This document shows, one piece after another, positions 9,147 to 21,102 of a DNA stretch of 64,000 nucleotides. The stretch's first letter is position 1, and every line of letters begins with the position of its first letter. The stretch is taken from assembly GCF_947507565.1 (NCBI RefSeq), contig NC_089184.1:1-64000 (forward strand), read 5' to 3'. This DNA comes from Oscarella lobularis. Taxonomy: Eukaryota > Porifera > Homoscleromorpha > Homosclerophorida > Oscarellidae. Under the pieces are notes generated by a model. It was not told where the DNA came from. It saw only the letters and a program-made list of their open reading frames with translations, and did no database searches. Position numbers and translations under genes: made by a program.

Positions 9147-10165
9147 CCAAATTCCAAACCACAATGCTCTACGATGAAGGGAAAGACTTCTACGAGACGT
9201 TCGAAACGAGTCCGAAACGCAAAAGTTGGATTTAGGGAAATTTTGACCAAATTTCGATCGCACGCGAAAAAAACCTTTTCGTGCCTTTCAGCCATCCCAA
9301 ATCCTCCTCAAAAAACCAAAAAAACGGCAGCAGAAGCGACTGCACGGCGCAGAAAATCGAAGGACAAAAATCGATTTTCCAATTCGCGACTCGTTTCGCG
9401 AAAAAGCGCACAACTCTGCAAGGAGACGTCGCACGAGCACCGCACCGGTGCCATTCGATTCGTCGTGGTCTCACAAATAAAACCTGGTACCACGTTCACC
9501 AATTTTCGCCAATTTTTGACATAAAATTAAGCGAAACAAACAATACGCCTACGCGCGTACACAGTAAACGACACAACCTTAACCGTGCCGCCACTCCGCG
9601 ACGACGCGTCGTACGACGATAAGCGGCACGTCGATCGAGAGGGCATATGGTGCAGTTTACAAATTGCCGCCACTCGACGGCATCCGAGTAGCCGTTTGCC
9701 GTAGAGCACGTGCGAAAGAAAGGGAACACGCCCCCTTTCACGGACACATTAATTCGGCGAAAACGACTCCGAAAGCGACGCTTTGCGTCGCAAAACGTTC
9801 TAAACCGTCTCGAATCCTTCGTATCGAAGCCATTCGAAACGAAAAATTCAGTATTCGAAGCTCGCGCAACCACTTGGCGACGCGACGCGTTCGCACGCGC
9901 GCTCCGCGGGCGACGAACGCTCTAAAACTGATTGGCAACTATCTACTACTTACCTTTTGACGTCGCTCGGACCTTCACATCGTCGAAAACGAGCCAGAAA
10001 CAGTGTTTCTTCGAAACGAGACGAGCGCGCTAACATACGCACGTGACCACACAGGTTTAACACGTTGACGTCATAAATAAACTATTAACAATCGGGGTTT
10101 CACATTGCTACGCCTATAGAATGGCACGGAAACACGTACAGAACGGTTTCGCGAAGATTGGACGA
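9147..10165 (-). repeat. Single-copy island carrying inverted homology arm 2
   Basis: CpG-rich sequence between satellites. The part 9370-10090, read on the minus strand, is colinear with 1640-2400. Shared words are TTTTGACGTCGCTC (9955-9968), TTGGCGACGCGACGC (9874-9888) and GCCGTTTGCCGTAGAG (9691-9706). Several overlapping open frames of 60-157 codons occur on both strands, but none is conserved between the arms or resembles a known family, so I call no gene. The remaining 9147-9370 shows nothing identifiable. Confidence 0.7.
9954..10073 (-). promoter_or_regulatory. Putative CRE/E-box promoter, inverted copy
   Basis: On the minus strand: TGACGTCA (10073-10066), CACGTG (10045-10040), a TTAGCGCGC stretch, then GACGTCAAAAG|GTAAGTAG with the exon ending at 9954. 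The donor is closer to consensus than in arm 1. Element order and spacing match arm 1, so transcription from here would run toward the telomere. Confidence 0.4.
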
Positions 10166-10713
10166 GGGACAAACTGTCCAAGAACAAATTGTCCCAAGGA
10201 CAAATTGTCCCCAGGACAAATTGTCCCAGGACAAATTGTGAAGGACAATTTGTCCCCAGGACAAATTGTCCCCAGGACAAAATGTCCCAGGACAAATTGT
10301 CCCCAGGACAAACTGTCCCAGGAAAAATTGTCCCAGGACAAATTGTCCCATTACAAATTGTCCCCAGGACAATTTCTCCTAGGACAAATTGTCCCAGGAC
10401 AAATCGTCCCAGGACAAATTGTCCCCAGGACAAATTGTCCCCAGGACAAATTGTCCCAGGACAAATTGTCCCCAGGACAAATTGTCCCCACGACAAATTG
10501 TCCCAGGAAAAATTGTCCCAGGAAAAATTGTCACAGGAAAAATTGTCCCAGGACAAATTGTCCCAGGACAAATTGTGCCCGGAGAATTTGTCCCAAGGAC
10601 AAATTGTCCCAGGACAAATTGTTCAAGGACAAACTGTCCCCAGGACAAATTGTCCCAAGACAAATTGTCCCAGGACAATTTGTCCTGGGGACAAATTGTA
10701 CCCAGGACAAATT
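10166..10713. repeat. Dyad satellite tract G1 (15/16-bp)
   Basis: The first tract of the macrosatellite. It is noisier than later ones, with substitutions such as GGACAAACTGTCC and GGAAAAATTGTCC. It begins out of single-copy DNA and ends with TTGTACCCAGGACAAATTCTG, the same right border seen in most later tracts. Confidence 0.97.
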
Positions 10714-11624
10714 CTGAATAAATGCAGAATTAATTGCAGAATTAATTCTGAATTAATGCAGAATAAATGCGGAATTTATTCTGAATTAATGAAGAATTTA
10801 TTCCTAATAAATGTAAAATTTATTCTGAATTAATGCAGAATTTTTTCTGAATTAATGCCGAATTTATTCTGCATTAATCTAGAATAATTTCTGCATTAAT
10901 GCAGAATTTATTCAGAATTAATTCAGAAATTATTCTCAATTAATGCAGAATTTATTCTGAATTAATTTTGAATTTATTCTGAATTAATGCAGAATTTATT
11001 CGGAACTAATGCCGAATTTATTCTGAATAAATGCAGAATTTAAATTAAATGAATGCAGAATTTATTCTGAATTAATGCAGAATTTATTCTGAATTAATGC
11101 AGAATTTATTCCAAATAAATTCAGAATTTATTCTGAATTAATTCAGAATTTATTCTGAAATAATGCAGAATTTATTCTGAATTAATGCAGAATTTATTCT
11201 GAATTAATGCAGAATTTATTCTGAATTAATGCAGAATTAATTCAGAATTAATTCAGAATTTATTCTGAATTAATGCAGAATTAATTCAGAATTTATTCTG
11301 AATTAATGCAGAATTTATTCTGAATTAATGCAGAACTTATTCTGAATTAATGCAGAATTTATTCTGAATTAATGCAAAATTAATTCTGAATAAATGCAGA
11401 ATTAATTCTGAATTAATGCAGAATTAATTCAGAATTTATTCTGAATAAATGCAGAATTAATTCTGAATTAATGCAGAAAAATGCGGAATTTATTCTGAAT
11501 TAATGCAGAATTTATTCTGAATTAATGCAGAATTAATTCTGAATAAATACAGAATTAATTCTGAATTAATACAGAATTAATTCTGAATTAATGCAGAATT
11601 AATTCTGAATTAATGCAGAATAAA
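10714..11624. repeat. AT-rich 22-bp satellite tract A1, left of island 1
   Basis: Copies of a 22-bp unit with GAATTAATGCAGAATT as its most constant part. TTTATTC and AATTAATTC spacers alternate and single-base variants are frequent. GC content is very low and I see no gene. Confidence 0.95.
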
Positions 11625-11983
11625 AGATCGTGAACTTACGTAGACAAGGTGCTTCAGCTTTCTTTTCAACATTCTATATTCTTTACGAGAGCTATGCTGC
11701 CATGAAGCATCCATGATCGTATGTAAGGTGAAGAAAACGACAGGCGCTCCGTCGTGAGTCGACGATACGTCGGCGATCGTTCTAAAAGATCGCTCGTACA
11801 CCCCGAAACGCCATGACGACGAAAAACTTAGCAATAACCGTTCAGAAAGTGACGGAACACGACAAGAAGTCGATCAAGAACCTCAAACTCGCTCGCTAAG
11901 CGATGCACTTGAGACGAACGACGAGCAGGGCTTTTCGAGTGTAACGCGCGCTAAAACATCGCGAAAAAATCTCACATTCTCTG
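11625..11983 (-). other. 359-bp conserved island, copy 1
   Basis: Non-repetitive, CpG-rich sequence embedded in AT satellite. On the minus strand an open stretch of about 68 codons ends at CTTGTCTAC|GTAAGT, a strong splice-donor match, but it has no in-frame ATG early on. GCGATC...GATCGC can form a hairpin near the middle. Taken with its near-perfect copies, it may be the body or promoter of a repeated transcript. I do not call it protein-coding. Confidence 0.85.
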
Positions 11984-12618
11984 AAAAAACACAGAATTTA
12001 TTCTGACTTAATGCAGGATTTATTCTGAATTAATTCAGAATTTATTCTGAATTAATTCAGAATTTATACTGAATTAATGTAGAATTAATGAAGAATTAAT
12101 GAAGAATTTATTCTGCATTAATTCAGAATAAAATTCAGCATTAATTCAGAATAAAATCTGCATTAATTGAGAATAAATTCTGCATTAATTCAGAATAAAT
12201 TCTGCATTAATTGAGAATAAATTCTGCATTAATTCAGAATTAATTCAGAATTAATTCAGATTTAATTCTAAATTATTGCAGAATTAATTCTGATAAAATG
12301 CAAAATAAATTCAAAATTAATGCAGAATAAATGCGGAATTTATTCTGAATAAATGCAAAATTTATTCTGAATTAATGCAGAATTTATTCTCAATTATTGC
12401 AGAATAAATGCGAAATTTATTCTCAATTAATTAAGAATTTATTCTGAAATTATTCTAGATTAATGCAGAATTTATTCCGAAATAATGAAGAATTTATTTT
12501 CAATTATTGCAGAATTAATTCTGAATAAATGCAGAATTAATTCTTAATTAATGCAGAATAAATCGGGAATTTATTCTGCATTAATGCAGAATTTATTCTG
12601 AATTAACTTAGAATTTCA
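11984..12618. repeat. AT-rich tract right of island 1, with an inverted section
   Basis: Between about 12113 and 12250 the unit runs in the opposite orientation (CTGCATTAATTCAGAAT) before returning to the usual one. The tract ends at AACTTAGAATTTC, a border shared by later copies. Confidence 0.93.
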
Positions 12619-13968
12619 AGGAACTATTGTAGAAGGAAAAATTGCCCCAGGACAAATTGTCCTCGGAACAAATTGTCCCCAGGAAAAATTGTCCTGGGTA
12701 CAAATTGTCCCAGGACAAATTGTCCCAGGACAAATTGTCCCAGGACAAATTGTCCCAGGACAAATTGTCACAGGACAAATTGTGAAGGACAATTTATCCC
12801 CAGGACAAATTGTCCCCAGGACAAATTGTCCCCAGGACAAATTGTCCCCAGGACAAATTGTCCCAGGACAAATTGTCCCGGGACAAATTGTGCCAGGAAA
12901 AATTGTCCCCAGGACAAATTGTCCCCAGGACAAATTTTCCCCTGGAAAAATTGTCCCCAGGACAAATTGTCCCCAGGACAAATTGTCCCAGAACAAATTG
13001 TCCTAGGACAAATTGTGCCAGGACAAATTGTCCCAAGGACAAATTGTCCCAGGACAAATTGTCCTAGGAAAAATTGTCCCAGGACAAATTGTCCCAGGAC
13101 AAATTGTCCCCAGGACAAATTGTCCCAGGACAAATTGTCCCAGGACAAATTGTGCCAGGACAAATTGTCGTAGGACAAATTGTGTCAGGACAATTTGTCC
13201 TGGGGACAAATTGTCCCAGGACAAATTGTCCCAGGACAAATTGTCCTAGGACAAATTGTCCCAGGACAAATTGTCCTAGGACAAATTGTCCGCAGGACAA
13301 ATTGTCCCCAGGACAAATTGTCCCAGGACAAATTGTCCCAGGACAAATTGTCCCCAGGACAAATTGTCCCAGGACAAATTGTCCTAGGACAAATTGTCCC
13401 GAGGACAAATTGTCCCCAGGACAAATTGTCCCAGGACAAATTGTCCCCAGGACAAATTCTCCCAGGACAAATTGTCCCAGGACAAATTGTCCCCAGGACA
13501 AATAGTCCCAGGACAAATTGTCGTAGGACAAATTGTCCCCAGGACAAATTGTCCCCAGGACAAATTGTCCCAGGACAAATTGTCCCAGGACAAATTGTCC
13601 CAAGGACAAATTGTCCCAGGACAAATTGTTCCAGGACAAATTGTCCCCTGGACAAATTGTCCCCAGGACAAATTGTCCCCAGGACAAATTGTCCCAGGAC
13701 AAATTGTCCCAGGACAAATTGTGCCAGGACAATTTGTGCCAGGACAATTTGTCCTGGGGAAAAATTGACCCCAGGACAAATTGTCCTGGGCACAAATTGT
13801 CCCAGGACAAATTCTCCCAGGACAAAATGTCCCAGGACAAATTGTCCCCAGGACAAATTGTCCCCAGGACAAATTGTCCCAAGGACAAATTGTCCCAGGA
13901 CAAATTGTCCGAAGACAAATTGTCCCAGGACAATTTGTCCTGGGGACAAATTGTACCCAAGACAAATT
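12619..13968. repeat. Dyad satellite tract G2
   Basis: Left border AAGGAACTATTGTAGAAGG, then degenerate monomers, then regular ones. It contains inverted-centre monomers (GGACAATTTGTCC) at 13190 and 13730. Its right border is the CCGAAGACAAATTG...TTGTACCC module. Confidence 0.97.
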
Positions 13969-15695
13969 CTGAATAAATGCAGAATTAATTCTGAATAAAT
14001 GCAGAATTAATTTTGAATTAATGCAGAAGAAATGCGGAATTTATTCTGAATTAATGAAGAATTTATTCCGAATAAATGTAAAATTTATTCTGAATTAATG
14101 CAGAATTTATTCTGAATTAATGGAGAATTTTCTCTGAATTAATGCAGAATTTATTCTGCATTAATCTAGAATAATTTCTGCATTAATGCAGAATTAATTC
14201 AGAATTAATTCAGAATTTATTCTGAATTAATGCAGAATTTATTCTGAATTAATTTAGAATTTATTCTGAATTATTGCAGAATTTATTCTGAATTAATGCA
14301 GAATTTATTCTGAATAAATGCAGAAGGTATTCCGAATTAATGCAGAATTTATTCTGAAATAATGCAGAATTAATTCAGAATTTATTCTGAATTAATGCAG
14401 AATTTATTCTGAACTAATGCAGAATTTATTCTGAATTAATGCAGAATTTATTCTGAATAAATGCAGAATAAATTCTGAATTAATGCAGAATTAATTCAGA
14501 ATTTATTCTGAATTAATGCAGAATTTATTCTGAATTAATGCAGAATTTATTCTGAATTAATGCAGAACTTATTCTGAATAAAAGCAGAATTTATTCTGAA
14601 TTAATGCAGAATTTATTCGGAACTAATGCCGAATTTATTCTGAATAAATGCAGAATTTATTCTGAATTAATGCAGAATTTATTCTGAATTAATGCAGAAT
14701 TTATTCTGAATTAATGCAGAATTAATTCTGAATAAATACAGAATTAATTCTGAATTAATGCAGAATTTATTCGGAACTAATACCGAATTTATTCTGAATA
14801 AATGCAGAATTTATTCTGAATTAATGCAGAATTTATTCTGAATTAATGCAGAACTTATTCTGAATTAATGCAGAATTTATTCTGAATAAATGCAGAATTT
14901 ATTCTGAATTAAAGCAGAATTTATTCTGAATTAATGCAGAATTTATTCTGAACTAATGCAGAATTTATTCTGAATTAATACAAAATTAATTCTGAATAAA
15001 TGCAGAATCAATTCTGAATTAATGCAGAATTAATTCAGAATTTATTCTGAATTATAGCAGAATTTATTCTGAATTAATGCAGAACTTATTCTGAATAAAA
15101 GCAGAATTTATTCTGAATTAATGCAGAACTTATTCTGAATTAATGCAGAATTTATTCTGAATAAATGTAGCATTTATTCTGAATTAATTCAGAATTAATT
15201 CTGAATTAATGCAGAATTTATTCTGAATTAATGCAGAATTTATTCTGAATAAATGCAGAAGTTATTCTGAATTAATGCAGAATTTATTCTGAATTAATGC
15301 AGAATTAATTCAGAATTTATTCTGAATTAATGCAGAATTTATTCTGAATTAATGCAGAATTTATTCTGAATTAATGCAGTATTTATTCTGAATAAATGCA
15401 GAAGTTATTCTGAATTAAAGCAGAATTTATTCTGAATTAATGCAGAATTTATTCTGAATTAATGCAAAATTAATTCTGAATAAATGCAGAATTATAATTC
15501 TGAATTAATGCAGAATTAATTCAGAATTTATTCTGAATAAATGCAGAATTAATTCTGAATTAATGCAGAAAAAATGCGGAATTTATTCTGAATTAATGCA
15601 GAATTTATTCTGATTTAATGCAGAATTAATTCTGAATAAATACAGAATTAATTCTGAATTAATACAGAATTAATTCTGAATTAATGCAGAATAAA
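13969..15695. repeat. AT-rich tract left of island 2
   Basis: Long run of the 22-bp unit with recurring higher-order landmarks, such as CGGAACTAATGCCGAAT (also CGGAACTAATACCGAAT). These can be matched to other left tracts. Confidence 0.95.
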
Positions 15696-16054
15696 AGATC
15701 GTGAACTTACGTAGACAAGGTGCTTCAGCTTTCTTTTCAACATTCTATATTCTTTACGAGAGCTATGCTGTCATGAAGCATCCATGATCGTATGTAAGGT
15801 GAAGAAAACGACAGGCGCTCCGTCGTGAGTCGACGATACGTCGGCGATCGTTCTAAAAGATCGCTCGTACACCCCGAAACGCCATGACGACGAAAAACTT
15901 AGCAATAACCGTTCAGAAAGTGACGGAACACGACAAGAAGTCGATCAAGAACCTCAAACTCGCTCGCTAAGCGATGCACTTGAGACGAACGACGAGCAGG
16001 GCTTTTCGAGTGTAACGCGCGCTAAAAAATCGCGAAAAAATCTCACATTCTCTG
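15696..16054 (-). other. 359-bp conserved island, copy 2 (nonsense variant)
   Basis: As copy 1, except that GCTGCCATG reads GCTGTCATG near 15770, turning TGG into TGA in the minus-strand open stretch. It also has CTAAAAAATCG where most copies have CTAAAACATCG, a change shared with copy 3. Confidence 0.85.
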
Positions 16055-16644
16055 AATAAACACAGAATTTATTCTGACTTAATGCAGGATTTATTCTGAA
16101 TTAATTCAGAATTTATTCTGAATTAATTCAGAATTTATACTGAATTAATGTAGAATTAATGAAGAATTAATGAAGAATTTATTCTGCATTAATTCAGAAT
16201 AAAATTCAGCATTAATTCAGAATAAAATCTGCATTAATTGAGAATAAATTCTGCATTAATTCAGAATTAATTCTGAATTAATTCAGATTTTATTCTGAAT
16301 TATTGCAGAATTAATTCTGATAAAATGCAAAATAAATTCAAAATTAATGCAGAATAAATGCGGAATTTATTCTGAATAAATGCAAAATTTATTCTGAATT
16401 AATGCAGAATTTATTCTCAATTATTGCAGAATAAATGCGAAATTTATTCTCAATTAATTCAGAATTTATTCTGAAATTATTCTAGATTAATGCAGAATTT
16501 ATTCCGAAATAATGAAGAATTTATTTTCAATTATTGCAGAATTAATTCTGAATAAATGCAGAATTAATTCTTAATTAATGCAGAATAAATCGGGAATTTA
16601 TTCTCCATTAATGCAGAATTTATTCTGAATTAACTTAGAATTTC
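16055..16644. repeat. AT-rich tract right of island 2
   Basis: Same landmarks as the tract after island 1, including the inverted-orientation section and the AATAAATCGGGAATT motif near the end. It is slightly shorter through loss of one inverted pair. Confidence 0.93.
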
Positions 16645-19048
16645 AAGGAACAATTGTAGAAGGAAAAATTGCCCCAGGACAAATTGTCCTGGGAACAAAT
16701 TGTCCCTAGGAAAAATTGTCCTGGGGACAAATTGTCCCAGGACAAAGTGTCCCAGGACAAATTCTCCCAGGACAAATTGTCCCAGGACAAATTGTCACAG
16801 GACAAATTGTGAAGGACAATTTGTCCCCAGGACAAATTGTCCCCACGACAAATTGTCCCCACGACAAATTGTCCCCAGGACAAATTGTCCCAGAACAAAT
16901 TGTCCCGGGACAAATTGTGCCAGGAAAAATTGTCCCCAGGACAAATTGTCCCCAGGACAAATTGTCCCCTGGAAAAATTGTCCCCAGGACAAATTGTCCC
17001 CAGGACAAATTGTCCCAGGACAAATTGTCCTAGGACAAATTGTGCCAGGACAAATTGCCCCAAGGACAAATTGTCCCAGGACAAATTGTCCTAGGACAAA
17101 TTGTCCCAGGACAAATTGTCCCAGGACAAAATGTCCCCAGGACAAATTGTCCCAGGACAAATTGTCCCAGGACAAATTGTGCCAGGACAAATTGTCGTAG
17201 GACAAATTGTGTCAGGACAATTTGTCCTGGGGACAAATTGTCCCAGGACAAATTGTCCAAGGACAAATTGTCCTAGGACAAATTGTCCCAGGACAAATTG
17301 TCCTAGGACAAATTGTCCCCAGGACAAATTGTCCCCAGGACAAATTGTCCCAGGACAAATTGTCCGAGGACAAATTGTCCCCAGGACAAATTGTCCCAGG
17401 ACAAATTGTCCCAGGACAAATTGTCCCCAGGACAAATTGTCCCCAGGACAAATTGTCCCAGGACAAATTGTCCCCAGGACAAATTGTCCCAGGACAAATT
17501 GTCCCAGGACAAATTGTCCCCAGGACAAATTGTCCCAGGACAAATTGTCCCAGGACAAATTGTCCCCAGGACAAATTGTTCCCAGGACAAATTGTCCCAG
17601 GACAAATTGTCCCCAGGACAAATTGTCCCAGGACAAATTGTCCCAGGACAAATTGTCCCAGGACAAATTGTCCCAGGACAAATTGTGCCAGGACAAATTG
17701 TCGTAGGACAAATTGTCCCCAAGACAAATTGTCCCAGGACAAATTGTCCCAGGACAAATTGTCCCCAGGACAAATTGTCCCAGGACAAATTGTACCAGGA
17801 CAAATTGTCCCCAGGACAAATTGTCCCCAGGACAAATTGTCCCAGGACAAATTGTCCCAGGACAAATTGTCCCAGGACAAATTGTCCCAGGACAAATTGT
17901 CCCAGGACAAATTGTCCCAGGACAAATTGTCCTAGGACAAATTGTCCCCAGGACAAATTGTCCCCAGGACAAATTGTCCCAGGACAAATTGTCCCAGGAC
18001 AAATTGTCCCCAGGACAAATTGTCCCCAGGACAAATTGTCCCAGGACAAATTGTCCCAGGACAAATTGTCCCCAGGACAAATTGTCCCAAGACAAATTGT
18101 CCTAGGACAAATTGTCCCCAGGACAAATTGTCCCCAGGACAAATTGTCCCAGGACAAATTGTCCCAGGACAAATTGTCCCAGGACAAATTGTCCCAGGAC
18201 AAATTGTCCTAGGACAAATTGTCCCAGGACAAATTGTCCCAGGAGAAATTGTCCCAGGACACATTGTCCCAGGACAAATTGTCCTAGGACAAATTGTCCA
18301 CAGGACAAATTGTCCCCAGGACAAATTGTCCCAGGACAAATTGTCCCAGGACAAATTGTCCCAGGACAAATTGTCCCAGGACAAATTGTCCCAGGACAAA
18401 TTGTCCTAGGACAAATTGTCCCCAGGACAAATTGTCCCCAGGACAAATTGTCCCAGGACAAATTGTCCTAGGACAAATTGTCCCACGACAAATTGTCCCA
18501 GGACAAATTGTCCTAGGACAAATTGTCCCAGGACAAATTGTCCTAGGACAAATTGTCCCCAGGACAAATTGTCCCCAGGACAAATTGTCCCAGGACAAAT
18601 TGTCCCAGGACAAATTGTCCACAGGACAAATTGTCCCAGGACAAATTGTCCCCAGGACAAATTGTCCCCAGGACAAATTGTCCCAGGACAAATTGTCCCC
18701 AGGACAAATTGTCCCCAGGACAAATTGTCCCAGGACAAATTGTCCCAGGACAAATTGTCCCCAGGACAAATTGTCCCAGGACAAATTGTCCTAGGACAAA
18801 TTGTCCCCAGGACAAATTGTCCCAGGACAAATTGTCCCAGGACAAATTGTCCCAGGACAAATTGTCCCAGGACAAATTGTCCCCAGGACAAATTGTCCCC
18901 AGGACAAATTGTCCCAGGACAAATTGTCCCAGGACAAATTGTCCCCAGGACAAATTGTCCCAGGACAAATTGTCCTAGGACAAATTGTCCCCAGGACAAA
19001 TTGTCCCCAGGACAAATTGTCCCAGGAAAAATTGTCCTAGGACAAATT
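16645..19048. repeat. Dyad satellite tract G3
   Basis: 2.4 kb, one of the most regular tracts. From about 17.2 kb on, seven-monomer higher-order units are easy to follow by their CCTAGG junctions. The right end is abrupt (CCTAGGACAAATTTATTCTG) and lacks the usual border module, so it was probably truncated by an exchange. Confidence 0.97.
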
Positions 19049-20109
19049 TATTCTGAAATAATGCAGAATTTATTCTGAATTAATGCTGAATTTATTCTGA
19101 ATTAATGCAGAATTTATTCTGAATTAATGCAGAATTAATTCAGAATTAATTCAGAATTTATTCTGAATTAATGCAGAACTTATTCTGAATTAATGCAGAA
19201 TTTATTCTGAATAAATGCAGAATTTATTCTGAATTAAAGCAGAATTTAATTCAGAATTTATTCTGAATTAATGCAGAATTTATTCTGAACTAATGCAGAA
19301 TTTATTCTGAATTAATACAAAATTAATTCTGAATAAATGCAGAATCAATTCTGAATTAATGCAGAATTAATTCAGAATTTATTCTGAATTAATGCAGAAT
19401 TTATTCTGAATTAATGCAGAACTTGTTCTGAATAAAAGCAGAATTTATTCTGAATTAATGCAGAATTTATTCGGAACTAATGCCGAATTTTTTCTGAATT
19501 TATTCTGAATTAATCCAGAATTTATTCTGAATTAATGCAGAACTTATTCTGAATTAATGCAGAATTTATTCTGAATAAATGTAGCATTTATTCTGAATTA
19601 ATTCAGAATTAATTCTGAATTAATGCAGAATTTATTCTGAATTAATGCAGAATTTATTCTGAATAAATGCAGAAGTTATTCTGAATTAATGCGGAATTTA
19701 TTCTGAATTAATGCAGAATTAATTCAGAATTTATTCTGAATTAATGCAGAATTTATTCTGAATTAATGCAGAATTTATTCTGAATTAATGCAGTAATTAT
19801 TCTGAATAAATGCAGAAGTTATTCTGAATGAAAGCAGAATTTATTCTGAATTAATGCAGAATTTATTCTGAATTAATGCAAAATTAATTCTGAATAAATG
19901 CAGAATTATAATTCTGAATTAATGCAGAATTAATTCAGAATTTATTCTGAATAAATGCAGAATTAATTCTGAATTAATGCAGAAAAAATGCGGAATTTAT
20001 TCTGAATTAATGCAGAATTTATTCTGATTTAATGCAGAATTAATTCTGAATAAATACAGAATTAATTCTGAATTAATACAGAATTAATTCTGAATTAATG
20101 CAGAATAAA
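19049..20109. repeat. AT-rich tract left of island 3
   Basis: Shorter left tract, joined directly to the truncated end of G3. It contains the ACTTGTTCTGAATAAAAGC landmark also seen near 32850, 41970 and 58715. Confidence 0.93.
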
Positions 20110-20468
20110 AGATCGTGAACTTACGTAGACAAGGTGCTTCAGCTTTCTTTTCAACATTCTATATTCTTTACGAGAGCTATGTTGCCATGAAGCATCCATG
20201 ATCGTATGTAAGGTGAAGAAAACGACAGGCGCTCCGTCGTGAGTCGACGATACGTCGGCGATCGTTCTAAAAGATCGCTCGTACACCCCGAAACGCCATG
20301 ACGACGAAAAACTTAGCAATAACCGTTCAGAAAGTGACGGAACACGACAAGAAGTCGATCAAGAACCTCAAACTCGCTCGCTAAGCGATGCACTTGAGAC
20401 GAACGACTAGAAGGGCTTTTCGAGTGTAACGCGCGCTAAAAAATCGCGAAAAAATCTCACATTCTCTG
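20110..20468 (-). other. 359-bp conserved island, copy 3
   Basis: Carries a silent change in the minus-strand open stretch (CAG to CAA; + strand GTTGCC) and GACTAGAAGGGC for GACGAGCAGGGC near 20407. With copy 2 it shares the CTAAAAAATCG variant. Confidence 0.85.
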
Positions 20469-21102
20469 AATAAACACAGAATTTATTCTGACTTAATGCA
20501 GGATTTATTCTGAATTAATTCAGAATTTATTCTGAATTAATTCAGAATTTATACTGAATTAATGTAGAATTAATGAAGAATTAATGAAGAATTTATTCTG
20601 CATTAATTCAGAATAAAATTCAGCATTAATTCAGAAGAAAATCTGCATTAATTGAGAATAAATTCTGCATTAATTCAGAATAAATTCTGCATTAATTGAG
20701 AATAAATTCTGCATTAATTCAGAATTAATTCTGAATTAATTCAGATTTTATTCTGAATTATTGCAGAATTAATTCTGATAAAATGCAAAATAAATTCTAA
20801 ATTAATGCAGAATAAATGCGGAATTTATTCTGAATAAATGCAAAATTTATTCTGAATTAATGCAGAATTTATTCTCAATTATTGCAGAATAAATGCGAAA
20901 TTTATTCTCAATTAATTCAGAATTTATTCTGAAATTATTCTAGATTAATGCAGAATTTATTCCGAAATAATGCAGAATTTATTTTCAATTATTGCAGAAT
21001 TAATTCTGAATAAATGCAGAATTAATTCTTAATTAATGCAGAATAAATCGGGAATTTATTCTGCATTAATGCAGAATTTATTCTGAATTAACTTAGAATT
21101 TC
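20469..21102. repeat. AT-rich tract right of island 3
   Basis: Matches the tract after island 1, including the inverted-orientation section near 20600-20730. Confidence 0.93.

Noticed and set aside
9232..9873. Overlapping frames of 80-157 codons in the single-copy island.
   Set aside because: Frames occur on both strands, are not conserved with the homologous arm at 1.64-2.4 kb and resemble no known family; high CpG makes stops rare.
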